Shown: positions 9,462 through 18,933, counted from the stretch's first letter. The stretch is DNA of 64,000 nucleotides from Pseudocolwellia sp048296855 (GCA_048296855.1 CP182631.1), one strand, 5' to 3'. The notes: a model not told the origin generated them from the letters alone. Translations and numbers: made by a program.

Positions 9462-9752
9462 ATGGATAAAGAAATAGAGATTCAAGCGGCAGTATTTAGA
9501 CGTTTACTCGCTCATTTAGACAACCGTAAAGACGTGCAAAACATTGAGCTAATGAATTTAGCGGGGTTTTGTCGCAACTGCTTTTCTAAATGGACAGTTG
9601 CAGAAGCTGAAAAACTTGGCGTAGAAGTAGATATAGAAACAGCACGCGAACAAGTATATGGAATGCCCTATTCAGAATGGAAAGAAAAACATCAACTCCC
9701 TGCCACACCTGAACAGCTAGAAAAATTTAATCAACTTAATCCTAAAAAGTAA
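9462..9752 (+). CDS. DUF1244 family protein
   Basis: A small 96-residue soluble protein of the DUF1244 family, recognised by the NLAGFCRNCFSKW motif with its CxxC pair and by a conserved EQVYGMPYSEWK stretch. The biochemical role is not known. The CxxC could bind a metal, but no second pair is obvious. It starts 32 bases after csiV with AAAGAG before the ATG, so it probably belongs to the mfd-csiV transcript, which ends at the hairpin at 9781. Confidence 0.9.
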   Translation: MDKEIEIQAAVFRRLLAHLDNRKDVQNIELMNLAGFCRNCFSKWTVAEAEKLGVEVDIETAREQVYGMPYSEWKEKHQLPATPEQLEKFNQLNPKK

Positions 9753-9780
9753 GCTTTTTTAAAATAGCATATACCCCTTA

Positions 9781-9809
9781 CCATTTAGTTTTATAAAAAA
9801 CTAAATGGT
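9781..9809. terminator. Bidirectional rho-independent terminator
   Basis: A perfect inverted repeat, CCATTTAGTTTT and AAAACTAAATGG, with A and T runs in the stem and loop. It ends the csiV/DUF1244 transcript on the plus strand. It also contains the TAG stop codon (9801-9803) of the convergent minus-strand gene. Confidence 0.85.
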
Positions 9810-10112
9810 AATTGAAATACCAACCTTATCTGATTCTCTACGATCTTTAGTATTTCTTGACTCTAACCAACGGCCTCGTTTAGCCACTTGCTTTCTGCGA
9901 TCGTTAGTAGAACGTCTATCTTTTTCTACCCAGTTAGATCTTTTTTTAACTAATTTCACCTGATTTTCATCCGTGTCACTTTCATCAGCGTTATCATTTT
10001 TTTTCGTTAGTTTTTGCTGTTTATAATGCTTTTGCTTTTTTTTGCTATTTTTTGCTGTACTTTCTGCTTTAGGCACAAGTACCGACGTTAATAGCTCTGG
10101 AATAACGTCCAT
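9801..10112 (-). CDS. Hypothetical small basic protein
   Basis: 103 residues from ATG 10112, preferred over a TTG three codons upstream because AGAGG sits at proper distance from the ATG and directly against the TTG. The N-terminus is mildly hydrophobic (DVIPELLTSVLVP), the middle lysine-rich, and the C-terminal half has two related basic units around NWVEKDRRSTNDRRK and RWLESRNTKDRRE. No family is recognised. It may bind nucleic acid or an acidic partner, judging only from charge. The stop codon lies inside the terminator hairpin. Confidence 0.55.
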   Translation of the reverse strand: MDVIPELLTSVLVPKAESTAKNSKKKQKHYKQQKLTKKNDNADESDTDENQVKLVKKRSNWVEKDRRSTNDRRKQVAKRGRWLESRNTKDRRESDKVGISITI

Positions 10113-10332
10113 AACAACCAACCTCTGTCGTAATTAATATAAATGACTTACCACCTTATCGGCAGGTATTACTATTGGTTTAGTTATTTTTAGATCATTT
10201 AATTAACAAAAGATTTTATAACGACTTAGCCTTTGAAAAAAAGAAATTATTAGGCATTGGCTAACACAGCATTATTCACTTACTTATGTTTACTCATTAG
10301 TTTCGATGAGTTATGTCTATATCACTTTACCC

Positions 10333-11022
10333 TTACCTAAAAAAGCTCACTTCATCTTCAGTTAAATATCGCCATTCACCTAGTGGTAAATCAGCGAGTT
10401 CTACACAACCAATACTCTCTCTATGTAGTCCAACAACTTTATTACCTATTGCAGCAAACATACGTTTTACTTGGTGGTATTTGCCTTCGGTAATGGTAAG
10501 TAATACCTCTTGTTCTTCAACTATTTCTAAAATACCGGGCTTAGTTAAGCCTGTTTCACCTTGTAGCTGAACGCCTTCTTTAAAGCGTTCAATAGCCGAT
10601 TCTTCAATAGGGTTTCTTAACCAAACACGGTATGTTTTATTACAATCTTTTTTAGGAGAAATAATATTATGTGACCAACGACCATCATCTGTAACAATAA
10701 CGAGTCCGGTTGTGTCAGCATCTAAACGCCCTGCTATGTGTAAATCAAACGCTTTATCTACTTCAACGTAATTCAAAATAGACGGATAAACTTCATCTAC
10801 GTTAGAGCAAATAGTATCAAGAGGTTTATGTACCATAATATAGCGTGAAGTTCTTGGCGTGAGTACTTGGCCGTCAATATCGACGGTATTATTTTCGTGA
10901 ACTTGCGTTGCTGCGTTTTTAACCACTTCGCCATTTACTCGTACATCGCCACTTTTAAGGACTTTTTTAGCTTCTGTTCGGGTTAACTCAGTACTTTTAC
11001 AAATAAATTTATCTATACGCAT
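10333..11022 (-). CDS. rsuA: 16S rRNA pseudouridine(516) synthase RsuA
   Basis: 229 residues. The N-terminal S4 RNA-binding domain (MRIDKFICKSTELTRTEAKK) is followed by the RluA/RsuA catalytic domain with GRLDADTTGLV, whose Asp is the catalytic residue, and the C-terminal EGKYHQVKRMFAAIGNKV motif. The length matches E. coli RsuA (231), and the short single-domain form favours RsuA over RluB, RluE or RluF. It acts on 16S rRNA. roxA lies 35 bases upstream on the same strand, so the two ribosome-modifying enzymes may be co-transcribed. Confidence 0.93.
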   Translation of the reverse strand: MRIDKFICKSTELTRTEAKKVLKSGDVRVNGEVVKNAATQVHENNTVDIDGQVLTPRTSRYIMVHKPLDTICSNVDEVYPSILNYVEVDKAFDLHIAGRLDADTTGLVIVTDDGRWSHNIISPKKDCNKTYRVWLRNPIEESAIERFKEGVQLQGETGLTKPGILEIVEEQEVLLTITEGKYHQVKRMFAAIGNKVVGLHRESIGCVELADLPLGEWRYLTEDEVSFFR

Positions 11023-11057
11023 TTATCTAACTCTTCAAACCTTTTTTACTTATATGC

Positions 11058-12203
11058 TTATTCAGCAAAATACCAATAACCTAAATCTAGTTGCGCTTTA
11101 ACAAAACTGATAAACGCTAGATTCTCTTTCCACGGCTCTAGTGCTTCTGGATCAACACATACGTTATCGCACAACAGTCTAATAACAGGAGCAATAGATG
11201 AATCAAAATCAACTTGGCTGCCATTTATATAACAAACACCTTGCTCAACAGTGTCGGTAAAATAGAAAGCACGTAAACCACCTAAACGTAATAAGCTGGT
11301 TTGCGAGAGTATTTCAGTAATATCTTCATCAGCAAAAGGTTCTTCGTTGGGTACAAGATCCATTTCATGTTTAGCTTGCGTCATATAACAACCGGTAAAG
11401 CTTCTAAAAGCATCGTCGTTATCAAGCAATTGCTGTAGTTGATTTTTAATTAATAAATAATCTTTCGAGTCTATTGCACCGCTATGTTGAGTAGCTTCTC
11501 GATTAGGATCGACTATTAGCTCGTTACCTTGATCGTTGTCGATCAGATGATCCGCAAACGCACTCAACAAGCTTACCGTTGAATTAGTTCTAAAGCCTAC
11601 AGAAAAGCTCATCGAATTATTTAATGACTTACCTTCGTGAGGAAAGCCCGGTGGAATATATAAAATATCGCCCGCTTCAAGCTCTTCATCAATAATAGCG
11701 TCAAAATTTTCAACATGTAATAAAGCCGTATGAGCCGAAAATTCTTTATGCTCGCCATTATCCCCTACTCGCCAGCGTCGGTTACCAGAACCTTGACAAA
11801 TAAAGGTATCGTATTTATCCATATGCGGGCCAACACTACCATTAGGCGTAGCAAAACTTGCCATTAAATCGTCTAAGCGCCAGTGGGGAATAAATCGAAA
11901 TGCTTCAATAATTTTCGCGGCATCTTCCGACCAATTATCTAATGCTTGTATTACTAACGACCAATTTTCTTCACCTAAATGATCGTAAGATTCAAACGGA
12001 CCAAATTCAGCTTGCCATTTACCGTCAGTATGATGAATCAATCGCGATTGTACTTGCTCTTCGCATGCGATACCCGCAAGTTCATCAGGAGAAATAGGAT
12101 CTTCAAAATTTAAAAAACCTTGCTTGATTAATACTGGTTTTTTTTGCCAATAATCACGTAAGAATTCTTTTTGGGTAAACTGAGTTAAATTTAATTGAAA
12201 CAT
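11058..12203 (-). CDS. roxA: 50S ribosomal protein L16 arginine hydroxylase RoxA (YcfD)
   Basis: 381 residues, a cupin/JmjC-type 2-oxoglutarate and Fe(II)-dependent oxygenase. The iron ligands are visible as His127 and Asp129 in GPHMDKYD and His189 in PPGFPHEG, close to the positions in E. coli YcfD. The C-terminal winged-helix region used for dimer formation is present. The family hydroxylates an arginine of ribosomal protein L16. It stands directly upstream of rsuA in a small ribosome-modification operon. Confidence 0.93.
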   Translation of the reverse strand: MFQLNLTQFTQKEFLRDYWQKKPVLIKQGFLNFEDPISPDELAGIACEEQVQSRLIHHTDGKWQAEFGPFESYDHLGEENWSLVIQALDNWSEDAAKIIEAFRFIPHWRLDDLMASFATPNGSVGPHMDKYDTFICQGSGNRRWRVGDNGEHKEFSAHTALLHVENFDAIIDEELEAGDILYIPPGFPHEGKSLNNSMSFSVGFRTNSTVSLLSAFADHLIDNDQGNELIVDPNREATQHSGAIDSKDYLLIKNQLQQLLDNDDAFRSFTGCYMTQAKHEMDLVPNEEPFADEDITEILSQTSLLRLGGLRAFYFTDTVEQGVCYINGSQVDFDSSIAPVIRLLCDNVCVDPEALEPWKENLAFISFVKAQLDLGYWYFAE

Positions 12204-12396
12204 AGACTATTTTAGTATTCTGTAATTTTATCTGTACTTGCGCGGAGTTTATCACGTTAGCTTACTGCTCGTAATCTCTCATTAAATAATTATTACCTCA
12301 CGATTAAACGACCATTCATTAGACAAAATAAGCCACTCGCCATAGAATGATTTTCATGAGATAACCTGCCTTAAAATAATAAGGAGAGAAAACACG

Positions 12397-13023
12397 ATGG
12401 ATTTGATTCAGGGCTTAATCATCATCACTACTATTCATTTTTTAGCTGCCGCAGCACCAGGGCCTGACTTTGTTTTAGTATCGCAACAAACACTCACCCA
12501 TGGTAAAAAAACAGGTTTGTTTTGTAGCATCGGCATCACGCTGGGTTTATCTATCCATCTAATCTATTCAACACTTGGCTTAGCGGCCGTTATTGCTAAT
12601 TCAAGTTCTGCACTGTGGGCAATTAAAATTATTGGTGGCTGTTATTTACTTTACTTAGGCTATAAAGGTATTACGTCTAAAAAATCGAGTAACGAAGCCG
12701 TTCAAACAATTAGTGTAAAAAAATCACCACTCAAAAGCATTGGTGTCGGTTTTTTATGTAACGCACTAAATCCCAAAGCGCCTATCTACTTTGTGTCGTT
12801 ATTTACCTTAGTGCTATCGCCTGACTTACCTCTTTCGCACTTATTAATTTACAGTGCTTGGATAATGGCTATTCAATTATTTTGGTTTTCAAGCGTGGTG
12901 TTTTTACTTTCAAGACCTGCGGTAAATAAAAAGTTTCAAGCCATGGGGCATTGGGTAGACCGAGTAACAGGCGTGGCTATGGTTGCACTAGGTTTAAAAG
13001 TGATAACAACTAAGCTTGGTTAA
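12397..13023 (+). CDS. LysE/RhtB family amino-acid exporter
   Basis: 208 residues, an inner-membrane protein of the LysE family with about six hydrophobic segments. It shows the N-terminal family signature AAAPGPDFVLVSQQTL and GITLGLSIH, and a conserved CNALNPKAPIYFVSLF segment. Substrates in the family include lysine, threonine, homoserine lactone and others; the sequence does not tell which. A strong AAGGAGAG precedes ATG 12397. It is divergent from roxA and apparently monocistronic. Confidence 0.9.
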   Translation: MDLIQGLIIITTIHFLAAAAPGPDFVLVSQQTLTHGKKTGLFCSIGITLGLSIHLIYSTLGLAAVIANSSSALWAIKIIGGCYLLYLGYKGITSKKSSNEAVQTISVKKSPLKSIGVGFLCNALNPKAPIYFVSLFTLVLSPDLPLSHLLIYSAWIMAIQLFWFSSVVFLLSRPAVNKKFQAMGHWVDRVTGVAMVALGLKVITTKLG

Positions 13024-13143
13024 AATATTCCTTACGCTTTATTACATATTTAAAACATTATCTAGACATTTTAATAGCTCAATTTTAACTACAATACTAG
13101 CTAAATATTATTGTAGTTAAGTATTATTTCTTAAGGGTTTAGA

Positions 13144-13395
13144 ATGAATTTAATGATTAAGTATTGTAAAACAATAACGATTACTTGCAGCTTACTTTTA
13201 GTAACCAGCTGTGGAACTATTGGAAATAAAATTGTATATGAGATGGCTCAGCCGCCTGCTATTGCAACTTGCGATCTACAGCCTCCAACAGAAAAAGACT
13301 TATGCTATAAAAACTCAAAAAATAGAATACCTTATGAACAATATAAAAAAGAACGTAAGGCAATAATAGAAGGAAATATTATTGCCCAAAAATAA
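13144..13395 (+). CDS. Small putative lipoprotein
   Basis: 83 residues with a lipoprotein signal peptide: a basic start, a hydrophobic core and lipobox LVTSC with Cys at about residue 23. The mature part is about 60 residues, has three further cysteines-free of any known motif, and ends in a charged tail. The start has AAGGG upstream. Small outer-membrane lipoproteins of this kind are common in gammaproteobacteria. The family is not recognised. Confidence 0.7.
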   Translation: MNLMIKYCKTITITCSLLLVTSCGTIGNKIVYEMAQPPAIATCDLQPPTEKDLCYKNSKNRIPYEQYKKERKAIIEGNIIAQK

Positions 13396-13511
13396 TAATA
13401 AAACTTATTACATTTTTAATAAAAAACCATCTTTCGAGGGCTAATTACTACACTTAAAACGACTCTCTATTTACCCTATTGCGAATATTCTCATAACTTT
13501 CTGCTTTGGTT

Positions 13512-13655
13512 TTACTTGGAGCCACTATTTGCTGAATTGTAGCGTTGTGCAGCTGCATTGCTTAATAGCACTTTACCTTTTTTAGCAACGTTTTCGCGTT
13601 GTAGGTAGAACCTAATATCTTTCGTTTTAGCATTTTTAAATGCTAACTTTGGCAA
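13512..13655 (-). other. Possible 47-codon ORF or gene relic in a 333-base gap
   Basis: The gap 13396-13728 holds no clear gene. On the minus strand a 47-codon frame (13655 TTG to TAA at 13512) encodes a basic peptide containing IRFYLQRENVAKKGKVLLSN. It looks more protein-like than chance but has no ATG, and a stop lies a few codons upstream. An 18-base palindrome (TAGCATTT/AAATGCTA) at 13628-13645 overlaps it. It could be a relic, a small gene or chance. Confidence 0.25.
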
Positions 13656-13728
13656 TGAAATGATTGCGCTCTAATTGAAAGCTATTAGAATAACAAAACT
13701 CATCACTTTACGCTTTTATAGGCCATTT

Positions 13729-14280
13729 ATGTCGATTTACATTTCTTTATTACGTGGGATCAATGTCAGTGGTCAGAAAAAAGTGAACATGAAAGAATTA
13801 GCTTCGCTTTACCAATCGCTAAACTTGAATCAGGTATCTACTTATATTCAAAGTGGTAATGTTGTTTTTAGTTGTAATAACCTTACTGAAGAAGAACTCG
13901 CTAAAAACATTGAAAATGCTATTGAGAAACATTTTGGCTTTAACGTACCTGTTTTAGTTTTATCGCAACAAACGTTAGTTAATGCGTTAAAGGCCTTACC
14001 TTTTAAAGATATTTCAGTTACCGAACAAGGCAGCCAAGTAATATTGAGCTTTATGTCTACCGAGGTAAAAAGAGAAAATATAGATGCGCTAAAAAGTTAT
14101 TTAACAGCAGAAGAAGAATTAGTTGCAGGTAGCAAACTTGTGTATTTACATTGCCCTAAAGGTTACGGAAAAACCAAGTTATCGAATACATTTTTAGAGA
14201 AAAAATTAGCTGTAACAGCCACATCAAGAAATTTAAAAACCGTTGTAAAACTTTGTGAAATAGCCGATCAAATATCGTAA
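13729..14280 (+). CDS. DUF1697 family protein
   Basis: 183 residues from ATG 13729, which has AGG at proper spacing. An in-frame extension upstream to 13675 lacks an ATG and adds no family residues. The start MSIYISLLRGINVSGQKKV and the YIQSGNVVFS motif define the DUF1697 family of cytoplasmic proteins, whose function is not known. The later CPKGYGKTKLSN segment is also family-typical. It is convergent with the histidine kinase gene, which ends 66 bases further on. Confidence 0.9.
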   Translation: MSIYISLLRGINVSGQKKVNMKELASLYQSLNLNQVSTYIQSGNVVFSCNNLTEEELAKNIENAIEKHFGFNVPVLVLSQQTLVNALKALPFKDISVTEQGSQVILSFMSTEVKRENIDALKSYLTAEEELVAGSKLVYLHCPKGYGKTKLSNTFLEKKLAVTATSRNLKTVVKLCEIADQIS

Positions 14281-14345
14281 AAGCTATTGGTTAACGCTAT
14301 TAACTAACAAGTTAAAACTTATCCACCACTCTATGGTGCTTTGAG

Positions 14346-17171
14346 CTACCAAAGCACAGCATCAATTTCATTTAATAGATACTGTGTAAAAACATGAATA
14401 TCTGGCAGGTCGTTCTTAATAGCATATTCAACAGCAATAGCTTTTTCTGATAGCTCAGTAAAACCAAACATTTGGCCGGCCCCAGCAATACGATGGGCTA
14501 AATTAGCGAGCTTTTCGTTGTCATTATTTTTAAGGTGTAAAATTAAGTCTTCTTGTTCTAGCACTAAATTAGAACGGAATCTCTCAACAAGGTCAGAAGT
14601 ATCTATATTTGATACTTTTTCTTCTTGTTCTTTGGCTGTTTGCGAATCACAGCAGTATTTTACTACGGTGTTAATAAAGAGCTGTCTTTCAATAGGTTTT
14701 TTAAGATGACCATCAAAACCTAGCGATAAATATTCGTCAATTTCATGAGACATCGCATTAGCCGTTAACGCAACAATAGGTACTTCACAACCTTGCTGTC
14801 TTAATACATTAAAGGCTTCTATACCATCCATTTCAGGCATTTGAATGTCTAGTAAAATCAAACTAGGTTGGCTATTTTTATAGTGTTCTACGGCTTCTTT
14901 ACCGTTAAGAGCTGTAAGTACTTCTAGCCCCATAGTGGTTAAAATACGTTCAATAATGCGCAAATTGTCTTCATAGTCGTCAGCTAAAATCACTAATCCT
15001 GTACAGCTAACGTCATCACTAATTTTCGGTTTATCGAGTACTTGAGTTATTTCAAATTTGTCATCTACACCAAAACTATAATCACAAGGTAAAACAAACG
15101 AAAATACGCTACCTACATTTAATTCACTTTCTACTTTGATTTCGCCCTGCATAATATTCGCAAGCTGCTTAGACACAGACAAGCCAAGCCCTGATCCGCC
15201 AAAGCGTCTACTAATACTGCTATCACCTTGGGTAAAACTTTTGAATATGTCTTGTATTTGCGTGTCACTCATTCCTATGCCGGTATCAGTAACTTTAAAT
15301 ACCAGTTGATTATCTGATACGTAAACGCTCAATTCGACTGAGCCATGTTGAGTAAATTTGATAGCATTTGCACATAAGTTAATTAAAATTTGCTTTAGCC
15401 TGAAGGCATCAAATTTAATAATAAAAGGCGTAGGTAAACGATGAGTAATAATAAAAGATAAGCCTTTTGCTTTAGCTTGATCTAAAAACATATTAATTAA
15501 TTCGATAAAAACACCGTGAAGATCTTGATGATGTAAATCGAGCTCAAGCTTATTTGCTTCTATTTTACTTAAATCTAAAATGCTATTAATTAAGTCTAAT
15601 ACATGCAAACTGTTAGAATGAATAACCTCAACTTCTTTAGATAAACATTCACCTTTTATTTCACCACTTAATATAGCCTCAGACTGCCCAATAACCGCTG
15701 TTAATGGCGTTCTAATTTCATGGCTCATATTTGCTAAAAACTGACTCTTAACCTTATTAGCTAGCTGTAATTCTTGTGTTAGTTCAACTAACTCTAATGT
15801 TCTTATTTTAATTTTTTTAGCTAACTCTCCTTTTGAACGAATATCTTTTATACGTCTATAAAGGTAAAACACAGAAATAAAAATAAAGATAATAATAACA
15901 ATAATAAAATTACGTTCTTGGTTGAGCTTTTGTCTTTCAAGCTCTTGTAATTTTGTTGTTTGTTCAAGATTTTTTACCTTTTCTTTTAACTGTTCCGACT
16001 CATATCTCACTAAGCGTTTATTGGTTTGATCATTCGTATGTTTATAAAATTCGTTAATATAATCTTGTTGAGTAGATAGCGCTTCTTTATTGTTTTTTTG
16101 ATAAGCGTAAATTAATGAATATAAAGCTAAATTATTATTAATTTGCTGCTGATAATTCATTTTTAAGGCTTTTTCATGGGATAAATCTAACTGCGCTAAA
16201 GATTCGTCTACATAACCTAAATGAAATAAACCAACTGCTAACTCGTATAAAGCACCTACTTCGGCATTTTGATTTTTTGATAATTTAGCAACGCCTATAG
16301 CGGCCTCTGCATAGTTAATAGCAAGATCGGCTTCCAATTGCTGATTATACAAATCAGAAAGATTATTCAGTTGAGCGGCTATATAATAATCTCGGTTATT
16401 TTTTTGGTAATAGTCGAGTGCTTTTTCGGTGTAATAAAGGGATTTTTTATATTCTTTAGCATGTTTATAAGAAACACCTAAATCGGCATACGTTGTGGCA
16501 ATACCGTCTTCGTCGTTAAGGAGTTGTTTTTGCTCTAGTACCTCAAGCAATAACGTGATTGCCGAGTCATGTAGTTTAAGTCGTAAATAAAGTTCAGCAA
16601 TATTGCCTCGAATATCTATTTGATCTTCAATTGTGCCGTAGTTTAAGTAAAGTTGTTCAGCTTTTTGATACTGATCTAGTGCGCTGAGAGTATCGCCCAT
16701 GGCAGCATATACTAAAGCGATATTATTAAGTAAATTGGCATGTTCTACGGGCATGTCTGTTTGGGTAAAATACTTTAATGACTTTTGATAAAAATCTAAC
16801 GCTTCTTGGTTGTTACCTTGGAAGTAATGAATAATACCAATATATTTATTAGCCAGTGCTTCTTCTTTATTAAATTTGTTGTTAGAGGCAAAATTCTTAG
16901 TTTTTTCAAAAAATTTTAGCGCTTCGTCAAACTTCTCTTGAGAATAATAAGTAATTGCTTTTGCATGAAGTATTTTGCATTTTTGAATGGAAGTAAGCTC
17001 TTCATTATTTTCAAGAAGAGTTAATTGATGAACGGCAGAGGCAACATCTTTGATCTTTTCAATTTCATTAATTTTTTGTTCAAGATCATTTTGAAAAGCG
17101 TATCCAGGTATTAAGCTACTTAATAAATAAAGTAGTCCAATAAATAAATACGCAGTTTGCCTAAAAATCAT
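14346..17171 (-). CDS. TPR-sensor hybrid histidine kinase with REC and HPt domains
   Basis: 941 residues. A signal/anchor segment (1-25) is followed by a long periplasmic region of tetratricopeptide repeats (about 30-370), a coiled-coil stretch, one transmembrane helix (about 415-437), a HisKA domain with the phospho-acceptor at about His483 (SHEIRTPLTAV), and a HATPase domain with N box (LCANAIKFT) and G boxes (DTGIGMSD, GGSGLGLSV). A receiver domain follows with Asp775 (LLDIQMPEMDG), then a C-terminal HPt domain with His893 (LAHRIAGAG). This is the BarA/ArcB-type phosphorelay layout, but with a TPR sensor. No response regulator lies beside it, so the output partner is elsewhere. Expected in the inner membrane. 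Confidence 0.93.
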   Translation of the reverse strand: MIFRQTAYLFIGLLYLLSSLIPGYAFQNDLEQKINEIEKIKDVASAVHQLTLLENNEELTSIQKCKILHAKAITYYSQEKFDEALKFFEKTKNFASNNKFNKEEALANKYIGIIHYFQGNNQEALDFYQKSLKYFTQTDMPVEHANLLNNIALVYAAMGDTLSALDQYQKAEQLYLNYGTIEDQIDIRGNIAELYLRLKLHDSAITLLLEVLEQKQLLNDEDGIATTYADLGVSYKHAKEYKKSLYYTEKALDYYQKNNRDYYIAAQLNNLSDLYNQQLEADLAINYAEAAIGVAKLSKNQNAEVGALYELAVGLFHLGYVDESLAQLDLSHEKALKMNYQQQINNNLALYSLIYAYQKNNKEALSTQQDYINEFYKHTNDQTNKRLVRYESEQLKEKVKNLEQTTKLQELERQKLNQERNFIIVIIIFIFISVFYLYRRIKDIRSKGELAKKIKIRTLELVELTQELQLANKVKSQFLANMSHEIRTPLTAVIGQSEAILSGEIKGECLSKEVEVIHSNSLHVLDLINSILDLSKIEANKLELDLHHQDLHGVFIELINMFLDQAKAKGLSFIITHRLPTPFIIKFDAFRLKQILINLCANAIKFTQHGSVELSVYVSDNQLVFKVTDTGIGMSDTQIQDIFKSFTQGDSSISRRFGGSGLGLSVSKQLANIMQGEIKVESELNVGSVFSFVLPCDYSFGVDDKFEITQVLDKPKISDDVSCTGLVILADDYEDNLRIIERILTTMGLEVLTALNGKEAVEHYKNSQPSLILLDIQMPEMDGIEAFNVLRQQGCEVPIVALTANAMSHEIDEYLSLGFDGHLKKPIERQLFINTVVKYCCDSQTAKEQEEKVSNIDTSDLVERFRSNLVLEQEDLILHLKNNDNEKLANLAHRIAGAGQMFGFTELSEKAIAVEYAIKNDLPDIHVFTQYLLNEIDAVLW

Positions 17172-17234
17172 GCCTATACCTTAGGTTTTTTAAGTTAGCA
17201 TATAACAAATTAATCACCTTCAGTAGTAAAAACA

Positions 17235-18074
17235 TTAACTGCTTATGTTTTTTTGTTGATTGAGTAAAAGTTGTTTAATTTCAGCTAATTCTTTTTCAAG
17301 TTTATCTATTTGCGCCCTACTGGCTGGCTGACCTTCTTCACCGGTTTCACCATGAGATTCAGCCCTAAAATTTTCATGCTCTTTACCCATCACTTCAAGA
17401 ACCGTTCCTACCATCATATTTAAAAAGATAAAGGCGGTTAAAAAGATAAAGCTTAAATAATAAATCCAACTCATGGGATGTACGGCCATGGTTTCGTACA
17501 TAACATCGGTCCAATCTTCAAATGTTGCAACTCTGAAAAGTGTTAACATTGAAATAGAAACATCGCCCCATAACACGGAGTTAATAGCACTAAACATAAT
17601 GCTGCCAACAGCTGCGTAAATATAAAAAATAACAAACATTAATAAAGCGATATAACCCATTCTTGGGATTGCTTTAAGTAGTGCATTAATCAGTAACCTT
17701 AACTCTGGCACCATAGACACTAAACGTAATACCCTGAAAACTCTTAATAACCTTGCGAGTAAAACGCCAGAACCACCTGCAGGGATCAAGCTACCTATAA
17801 CAATAATAGTGTCGAATATATTCCAACCACTTTTAAAAAAGTTTCTTTTATCTTTGTAGGTGATAAAACGGATAGATAATTCAATAACAAAAAAGATGGT
17901 GATACCGTGATCTAAAATAGACAAGATCGTAACAACATCATCAGGCAAGTTATGGGTTTTAGCTCCAATCAACAACGCAGATATAATAATAACGGCGATA
18001 ATTGACCATTGAAAAACATTACTTGAGTTAATTTTATGCAGAAAAGTTTGTATTTCGTATAGCGTGGCTTTCAC
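17235..18074 (-). CDS. Single-domain voltage-gated cation channel (BacNav/Cav-like)
   Basis: 279 residues with one six-helix voltage-gated channel domain. S4 has four arginines at three-residue spacing (Arg108, 111, 114, 117). The pore loop near 180-192 reads TLFRVATFEDWTD, so the selectivity filter is T-F-E-D-W-T-D, where NaChBac-type sodium channels have T-L-E-S-W. S6 (about 205-228) ends in NMMVGTVLEVM, and a C-terminal coiled coil (about 255-273) would hold the tetramer together, as in other members. The extra acidic residues resemble calcium-selective filters, so calcium permeation is possible; that is inference. It stands alone between the kinase and a hydrolase gene. Confidence 0.88.
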   Translation of the reverse strand: MKATLYEIQTFLHKINSSNVFQWSIIAVIIISALLIGAKTHNLPDDVVTILSILDHGITIFFVIELSIRFITYKDKRNFFKSGWNIFDTIIVIGSLIPAGGSGVLLARLLRVFRVLRLVSMVPELRLLINALLKAIPRMGYIALLMFVIFYIYAAVGSIMFSAINSVLWGDVSISMLTLFRVATFEDWTDVMYETMAVHPMSWIYYLSFIFLTAFIFLNMMVGTVLEVMGKEHENFRAESHGETGEEGQPASRAQIDKLEKELAEIKQLLLNQQKNISS

Positions 18075-18168
18075 TGTTTTTCTCTTAATTAGCTTATTTA
18101 AATAGAATAAATTGAATAGGGTTAAATGAACGATAATACACTTTGTTTACCGATTATAAATAAAGACT

Positions 18169-18816
18169 TTAGCTTACTACGCTATCAGCAACATATGGGT
18201 TAGTTTGGCGTTCTTCACCAAAGGTACTCATAGGTCCATGTCCAGGAATAAAGCGTACATCGTCACCCAATGGAAATAAGTTACTCCGAATTGAGTGTAT
18301 TAAGGTGGGGTGCTCCCCTCTTGGAAAGTCCGTTCTACCAATAGAACCTTTAAATAATACATCACCTACTTGTGCAAGTTTTGATGCTCGGTGGAAAAAT
18401 ATAACATGCCCTGGTGTATGTCCAGGGCAAAAATAAACTTCAAGTTCAATGTTACCAAAAGTAACGGTATCGTTTTGATTTAACCAGCGGTCGGTTTCAA
18501 AAAAATCAGCATCACTAAAACCAAAACGTTCTTTTTGTTCTGGAATTAAATCAATCCAAAATTGATCTTCTTTATGGGGCCCTTCAATAGGAACATTATA
18601 GAAAGAAGCTACTTTATGGGTAGCACCAGCGTGATCGATATGTGCATGAGTTAATAACACTTTGGTGAGTTTAAGATTATTTTCGGTAATTGCCGATTCA
18701 ATTAAGGCGAAGTCGCCGCCAGGATCAATAACAGCAGCTTCCATGGTTTCATCACACCAAAAAAGCGTACAATTTTGCTGAAAAGCCGTCACGGGAATAA
18801 TTTTAAACTGAAGCAT
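18169..18816 (-). CDS. Metallo-beta-lactamase-fold hydrolase, glyoxalase II-like (YcbL type)
   Basis: 215 residues. The zinc-binding motif is THAHIDHAG with His57, His59, Asp61 and His62. Further ligands lie in CPGHTPGHV, GDVLFKGSIGRTD and the final PGHGP. It lacks the C-terminal substrate domain of true glyoxalase II (GloB, about 250 residues), which fits the YcbL-type single-domain hydrolases. A thioester hydrolase role is likely but the substrate is unproven. Cytoplasmic; apparently monocistronic. Confidence 0.88.
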   Translation of the reverse strand: MLQFKIIPVTAFQQNCTLFWCDETMEAAVIDPGGDFALIESAITENNLKLTKVLLTHAHIDHAGATHKVASFYNVPIEGPHKEDQFWIDLIPEQKERFGFSDADFFETDRWLNQNDTVTFGNIELEVYFCPGHTPGHVIFFHRASKLAQVGDVLFKGSIGRTDFPRGEHPTLIHSIRSNLFPLGDDVRFIPGHGPMSTFGEERQTNPYVADSVVS

Positions 18817-18933
18817 ACAACTCGACCTCTAAAGGCTAATAACAAACAAAACACATATATTGGGATTAATTACGCCAATCCAATAGAGAATAATGAAAGT
18901 ATTTTACGCTATTAATATGTCGATTTTATGTAT

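Noticed and set aside
14336..14357. Hairpin GTGCTTTG/CAAAGCAC at the end of the histidine kinase gene
   Set aside because: It overlaps the stop codon region and has no T-run on either strand, so I do not call it a terminator.
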